NCBI GenBank assembly: GCA_028023455.1
Contig: JAQFVV010000017.1
Span: 992,001 to 1,056,000 of the forward strand
Direction of reading: 5' to 3'
Length of the DNA: 64,000 bases
DNA from: Epiperipatus broadwayi
Taxonomy: Eukaryota; Onychophora; Udeonychophora; Euonychophora; Peripatidae
In this document: positions 58,370-64,000 of the stretch, in pieces
Numbering within the stretch: position 1 is the first letter of the stretch
How the letters are laid out: each line of letters begins with the position of its first letter
The notes under the pieces: model-generated
The model's input: the letters and a program-made list of their open reading frames with translations, nothing else
Told to the model about the DNA's origin: nothing
The model's database searches: none
Position numbers and translations under genes: made by a program

Positions 58370-61300
58370 TATTAAGGGAATAATTACCGAGCAACACTTA
58401 CATAATTATTCGTTCTAAAAATATATATATAAGAAATTAGCATGGTCTGCGCTTGAAACACTTTCATGCAAGTTAATTATATATGTAGAGCTCACAATAA
58501 CAAACAGCAGCAAGAGTAAAGTATATATGTAAGTGCAGAAATAAAATTAGTTTAAGTAATGTGTATACAAAATTAATTATTTTTCGAGAGAACATCTCCT
58601 TAAAGATTAATGTTTAGTTCGCTTACCAGTAAATATATATTTTATTTATAATAAACTCACATTTCTCTTATTTCTGTTGTTTGTTTGTTTTATGCGATCC
58701 GGCTGAGATATATATCCTCAGGATACACAGCAAATACAAATAAAATCGACAATTACAATTTAATAATATTCTGACATTTTTGTATTACAAACATGACATG
58801 TTTTTACAAAATTTGAACATTTTCTCTATTGTTTTTTATGTAAAATGAAATAAAAATTCATACATGTATATTTTTTTAAAAAAAGGTTTAATAAAAATTC
58901 TCCTGCTACAATAAAAAAACTTGCAACAAAAATTGCCAATATTGTTAATTTTGGTATTTAGAAATATATATATATAATTCTTACATATCTGTGATATGAG
59001 ATATATAGTGAGATCTAGTATAATTAATTCCAAAAAGTCATTCATTATATCCCTTCATTATAGTTTACATTGCAATATATATATTAGGAATAATTGTTAG
59101 GTCCTTAATCTAGATCAAAGTAACAATCCCAAATAATTGAAGCCCAAAAAAAATGTACTGCAAAATCAAATGTACTTGCTGTATGTACTCAATGTTAATA
59201 AAAAATAAAATTCAAAACTTAATATAAAAATGTAAACAAATATATCTTAATAAAAAATCACAAACCGTTTATTTCAGAATATCAGCTTTTTTGCAATTAA
59301 ATTATTATTATTTTTAATCCTCAACATAACTTGCCTATTTAATGGCGACTGTCCAGTTCCTTTCTTAAAACTAGGGAATCTGCTTTGCTGGAAACTAAAC
59401 TTCTTTGCAGTAACTGCACTTAGTAATCTTAATAAAAAAAATCCCTCAGACAAGTGCTTGGCTTTTTCACAAATGATTATTTCAATGTCGCTGCCATTTA
59501 ATTAATCCGCATTAGGAAATAAATTTTATTTGTCCCATAATATTACTAATGTAGACCATTCATTGTAGTTTTTTTTTTTTTACTACCTATACATTTTTTT
59601 AATTCTACCCTATTTGCAGACCAAACCATATTCAAAACATAAATTGTCAACTGTTTTATCATTTTTGGTTTTAGAAATATATATATTTACTTCAGTATTA
59701 ATATATAAAAAAATACCATTTTTCTGGTTTATAATTAACATTATGAAAATAGTTTTTTAAAGAAAAAGTTGATTAAATTACAAAAGAAAAACTAAACTTT
59801 AGTAAGATCAGAAATTGCTACAAGTTCTCAAATGCTTTACTCAAAATGAAAAATTAAATCAGTCGATGATATTCATCAGTTCAATATTTTTATGTTTAGC
59901 ATCTAAATTTCATCCATTTTCTCTTCATGTTTACTTTAAAATTATTTCAACATCAATTAGCTTTCAATTCTGCATGTGTGGTTCTTGACTAAAATTATTA
60001 TAGTATACACATGTAGGAGAAAACTTTAAAAAGTAAATGTACAATAGTTTCACTGCTAGTTAACCCTTACATATCAGAGATATCTCTTATTCTAGAGTTG
60101 TAATTATTTGCATTTAATGAGAAAAGGTGTTTGTTGTTCTTTCTATATGTCTTTGTACCAAGCCTCACTACCATTTTTTTTATATATAATTTTATTTTAC
60201 ATATAAATAGTTTAATTTCCTTTTATTTTTGAATGCGTTATTGTATTACTAAAATACATTTTTATAAAGATTGGATTAAGGAGTCGGTTGATATTTAAAA
60301 AGTAGTTATATTACATTACTGATATGTTTAGCAGTACGTAATACATATGCATAAATATAATGGTGAAAGTCTAGTTTTTAAAACTAAGTTTAATTATATT
60401 TTAGATTTAAAAATTAACCCTAGATCTTCCTGATTGCCTTCTCTCTTAAATATTAATTAATTTCACAAATCATAAACTTAGAATGTTGCATGTGCCAAAA
60501 ATGTAAACAGTAACGATTGAATTTGGTATATTTACTACTTTTATCAAATAGTCCAATGCAAGACAAGTCTTTCTACAAATACCCATTGAAGAATAGTAAA
60601 GTAGGAGGCACTTTTTACAGGCTTACTGACTTGCATATAGTGAGTTTCATTTTATCTAAGAATAACTAAGTATCCACTGTCACATTAATATTAGAAAGTG
60701 AGATTTTGAATGACTATAGATTAGATACCTGAAAAAAAAATTCCAAGTCATTCTAAAGTTTTAAACATTGTATAACTAAATTATTTTTAATAATCCATTC
60801 TAATTTTTTTAAACAATATAAAAACATTACCACCTTATTTAATTACTGCTGTGTCTCCGGGCGACCAGCAAACCAAATATATATTTAATTCCACAGAAAA
60901 TAACACATATATTAGCAATAACAATTTAAAGAGTTACTGTTCGGATCTTCAACATAATGTCTGCACTCGAGAGAGACTAATTCACAAGTTAACTACTGAA
61001 TAACAATGTTCATCTTGTGGACACAATGATAATAGCAGTACCACGGAAAGACTCTGCAGTCCTTTTTCTCTAGCTTTTTATATGCCCCCTCTTCTTTTGT
61101 TTGGTCTTTTCTGAAGTAATTAGATTTAATGTTTGTTATCGTACAAATAAATTTCTCTTAGGAATTTATTTCCATATAAGGTGCATTTTAAGATCTATAC
61201 AATTAATTAATCTCTTAAAAATTTATGTCCATATAGTCTAAGTTTTATGATCTATACAATTAATTAATATATACCTGTCTCTATTTTTACACTTCGTTTA

Positions 61301-62389
61301 ATTTAAACATTTGTTTATTGATTTATTTAGCAGCATTCTTAATTTTTTAAATATTAATTACATATTTTGCAATTACCATAATTCATTTCAATTATTCTTA
61401 GTAATTTCTTTTTATCAAGATATTAATTATATCTAATATATCATAAATATTCAATATCCCTTTCTTCATGGGGATTGCAAGTCTAAAACCTTTAAGAACC
61501 TACAATTGATTGCAAATAGCTACATAAAAAGTTATATTTCTTTTACATAAAACCATTACCTTTGAAAATAATATTATTTTTTATTAGGTTAAAAAGAAGA
61601 TAGTTTTAATAAAAAGAAGAGTTAGCCTAACTTTTTTATAATCACAGTACCCAATATTTCTAAATAAATTTAACCTCTTTTTTTTTTTTTTTTTGGCAAA
61701 GTAAAGTTCTTAAATATTACTGCATCTTTATGCGAAATGTAAGCTAGATTTTTTTAAATTTGTATCGAGAATCAAATTAACAAAATCAATTATATAATAT
61801 GCAAAAGCAAGTAACTCTAGTGCCATCTATAATATAGTAAGATTCAGATGGAAATGCATTGAAATTCTAAGTCTCATTGTTAAAGGCAAAGGCCTTAACC
61901 TAATCTGAGATAGAAATTTATCTGTGTATCACTTGCATATAGATTTTCTTGTTTAATCAAATAAATTACGTGATGCATTTTCATAAAAAATAATTGGTTT
62001 TTTGAATAATCAAAAAGCTCTTGATAGCAGAACTAGATTATACTTTTATATTAACTTAGTTTATAAGATTGCTTTATTGTATTTCTCTTATTTAGTCTTA
62101 TTAAAAATTTATTTTCTGAAAATCGTATCTGACAGTTATTTGCAGCATCAGGCTTACAGATTATTAACATATTTTTATTTCTATCAGCTCAGTATATTCA
62201 CTAGTATATACAGTTGAATGACTAAATAATGCAATAAATGTTATTCTAGTCAATATTTGATTTCATACAGATTTGTGAAATACCTGTTTCAATTTTAAAA
62301 TCAGTGCTATATATTAAAATATGTGTTTGTCTATATGGGAAACATCTTATGGCATGTTTTCATGAAGGTTTGTGATGATGGTGTTTTAG
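58370..62389. other. AT-rich intergenic DNA
   Basis: No gene recognised. The stretch 60845-61090 is GC-richer than its surroundings (for example TGTCTCCGGGCGACCAGC) and may be an old LTR or other repeat; unidentified. Confidence 0.35.
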
Positions 62390-62580
62390 TTGTATTTATA
62401 TATTGGACTATTTCATTTCCATCATCTAATATGTGTATTGAATGTCTTTAGAAAAATGTAACTTTATTTAAATATTCCAAATACATTCAACTTAGTAATA
62501 ACACACAGATTAGTATATGCACAATATTTTGAAAGGTATTATTCTCTCCTCTTCAGGCATGCTGGCCTGACCAGTGGTAC
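62390..62580 (-). repeat. Family S SINE-like repeat, antisense copy
   Basis: It runs complement to the 62.8 kb copy from the tail (ATTGGACTATTTCATTTCC) to CATGCTGGCCTGACCAGTG; the tRNA-like head is missing. Confidence 0.7.
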
Positions 62581-62751
62581 AAAAAATAAAATTTAAAGAA
62601 GCTGCTCACATGACAATGACAAACAATTCCATAAGTCAATCTAATGTGACTATACATATGGAAACCGCTGATTAATTTTTCTCTTAGGAAAAAGAAATCA
62701 GGAGGAACCTCATAGATAAGTGTATGAAGTTTCTACTGACTTGTCTTTGTC

Positions 62752-63015
62752 AGGATGGTTCAGTTGGTTAGAGTGTTACTTCAATACTCAAAAATCTAAG
62801 GGGTCCAGCTTTTGATTTCCATGCTAGTACTATCACTCGTCATGCCAGCAACACCTGAAAAAGAGGTGAAAATAATACCTCTCGAAACATTGTGCATATA
62901 CTAACCTGTGTTATTATTAACAGTTGAATGTATTTGGAATATTTAAATAATGGTAATTTTTTCTAAAGACATTCATTACTCATATTAGATGATGGAAATA
63001 GTCCAATATATAAAT
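62752..63015 (+). repeat. Family S SINE-like repeat with tRNA-like head
   Basis: The head reads GATGGTTCAGTTGGTTAGAG, a good A box, followed by a weak B box (GCTTTTGATTTCC) about 45 nt later. The body has CCAGCAACACCTGAA, CTCTCGAAACATTG and CAGTTGAATGTATTTGG. It forms a head-to-head pair with the antisense copy 170 bp to the left. Confidence 0.7.
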
Positions 63016-63135
63016 ACAATAAATAGAACTTATTGCATGTTTCTAGACTTAAGTGTTAGTAAAGACTAAATTGTTTTTTTGTTGTTTTTTTTTTTGTTAT
63101 ACTAATGCTTATTTACAATTATTCAAGTTTTTATT

Positions 63136-63149
63136 ATGACTATTTGCAT
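63136..63149 (+). repeat. Target-site duplication of family B2, left copy
   Basis: ATGACTATTTGCAT, exactly repeated at 63843-63856. Confidence 0.87.
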
Positions 63150-63260
63150 TGATAAAAAAATCAAGTCAGATGTCACATGACCTAATTTTAATAAAGCTCA
63201 TATTTACAAATGTTATATATAGAGCCTGCAAAACAAGCTCTTAACAAGCTTTGAGAATAT

Positions 63261-63311
63261 CCTCAATCTCAGACCGGTTTCTGCATCTAGCGTCATCAGT
63301 GAGGTGCCAGG
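63261..63311 (-). ncRNA. Hammerhead ribozyme, family B2 antisense copy
   Basis: Core CTGATGA, stem II CGC/GCA (two pairs), GAAAC-CG-GTC; stem I ACCTCA/TGAGAT with one mismatch and outer CCT/AGG. Core intact. Confidence 0.8.
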
Positions 63312-63743
63312 ATATTCATTAGATTAAAAATACTAGGACAAACCCAGCACTTTATCTAATGTATAACTATTGGAAAAAAAATCTGAAATTTTTAGACATC
63401 CATATGTCTAAAAATCCAGCTATCTAACTCAAATAGCCATATGTTTTGCAGGCTCTATATATAACATTTGTAAATACGAGCTTTATTAAAATTAGGTCAT
63501 GTGATATCTGACTTGATTTTTTTATCAATTTATTTTTTGCTATTAAGACTTTGGTGATTTTATATTGCTAAGGCTATTAATATATGGTGTATCTGGACTT
63601 AGTTCAGTACCATATGGCTATTTGAGTTAGATAGTTGGATTTTTAGACATATGGATGTCTGAAAATTTCAGATTTTCTTCTCAATAGTAATACATTAGAT
63701 AAAGTGCTGGGTTTGTCCTAGTATTTTTAATCTAATGAATATA

Positions 63744-63793
63744 CTGGCACCTCACTGATGATGCTAGATGCAGAAACTGGTCTGGGGTTGAGG
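63744..63793 (+). ncRNA. Hammerhead ribozyme, family B2 sense copy
   Basis: Core CTGATGA; stem II TGC/GCA (three pairs, loop TAGAT); GAAAC-TG-GTC; stem I ACCTCA/TGGGGT (six pairs including one U-G). The best overall fit to a minimal type I hammerhead with tiny stem III in this window. Confidence 0.85.
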
Positions 63794-63842
63794 ATATTCT
63801 CAAAGCTTGTTAAGAGCTTGTTTTGCATGCTCTATATATAAC

Positions 63843-63856
63843 ATGACTATTTGCAT
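63843..63856 (+). repeat. Target-site duplication of family B2, right copy
   Basis: ATGACTATTTGCAT, identical to 63136-63149. Confidence 0.87.
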
Positions 63857-64000
63857 AAATGAAGATCTATTCATTTCATCATTTAGCACAAGGCCAGAAT
63901 GCATTTCATATCTTAAAATAATGGTGAAATTTTCTTATTCTTGCAGTATGATTAACTTTATTATATCAAAGAGAGTGGGCTGGAAAAAATATAAAAAGGG

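Larger units (their letters stand above)
63150..63842. mobile_element. Family B2 ribozyme element, antisense then sense
   Basis: An antisense part (63150 to about 63433) is followed by a sense monomer of about 387 bp (TTTTGCA at 63434 and again at 63821). Both carry a hammerhead ribozyme. It shares short blocks with family B (TTAGTTCAG then CCATATGGCTAT). Flanked by a perfect 14-bp direct repeat. No open frame. Confidence 0.87.

Overview
The window is AT-rich animal nuclear DNA. The evidence is a spliced gene with consistent intron phases and introns of 3-11 kb, several decayed RTE-type LINEs, tRNA-derived SINEs, and many foldback repeats. I see no bacterial operons, CRISPR array or rRNA. The repeat style would fit a lophotrochozoan, perhaps a cephalopod mollusc, but that is only an impression; no species is claimed.

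The one recognisable host gene lies on the + strand. Five exons (6179-6264, 12884-13027, 20462-20532, 31952-32013, 35154-35519) join with matching phases into one 242-codon reading frame plus stop. It reads as the C-terminal part of a gamma-secretase-activating-protein-like (GSAP/pigeon) protein. The 5' part of the gene should lie upstream of the window. A second, unidentified terminal exon (57961-58123) sits immediately downstream of a near-complete RTE element.

The most interesting content is a set of short tandem or foldback repeats that encode hammerhead self-cleaving ribozymes (HHRs), readable by eye from the CUGANGA core, stem II, GAAA, a 2-3 bp stem III and a two-part stem I. Family A has a monomer of about 451-462 bp and copies from 0.5 to 53.5 kb. 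Family B has a monomer of 443-456 bp; its main array is at 13.2-15.3 kb, with copies at 32.2 and 43.0 kb and fragments at 21.0, 24.9 and 41.4 kb. Family B2 (monomer about 387 bp) is at 63.15-63.84 kb. Family C (monomer about 326-331 bp; 6.6 and 22.6 kb) has the same architecture but no convincing ribozyme. Family D (10.03-10.57 kb, fragment at 43.9 kb) has an HHR-like remnant. Several insertions are bounded by perfect 12-15 bp direct repeats, and most multi-copy insertions have the same topology: antisense monomers on the left, sense on the right. Tandem monomers, HHRs, target-site duplications and an inverted 5' part are what one expects of retrozyme-like non-autonomous retroelements copied from multimeric or circular RNA by target-primed reverse transcription with twin priming.

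Layout: 0-5.5 kb, unclassified DNA, two RTE copies and a strong hairpin; 5.5-35.6 kb, the GSAP-like 3' half with introns full of repeats; 35.6-54.8 kb, mostly featureless AT-rich DNA with A and B copies and SINEs; 54.8-58.4 kb, the RTE element plus the candidate terminal exon; 58.4-62.4 kb, nothing recognised; 62.4-63.9 kb, a head-to-head SINE pair and the B2 ribozyme element. RTE or another LINE could have supplied the reverse transcriptase for the ribozyme repeats, but nothing here proves that link.
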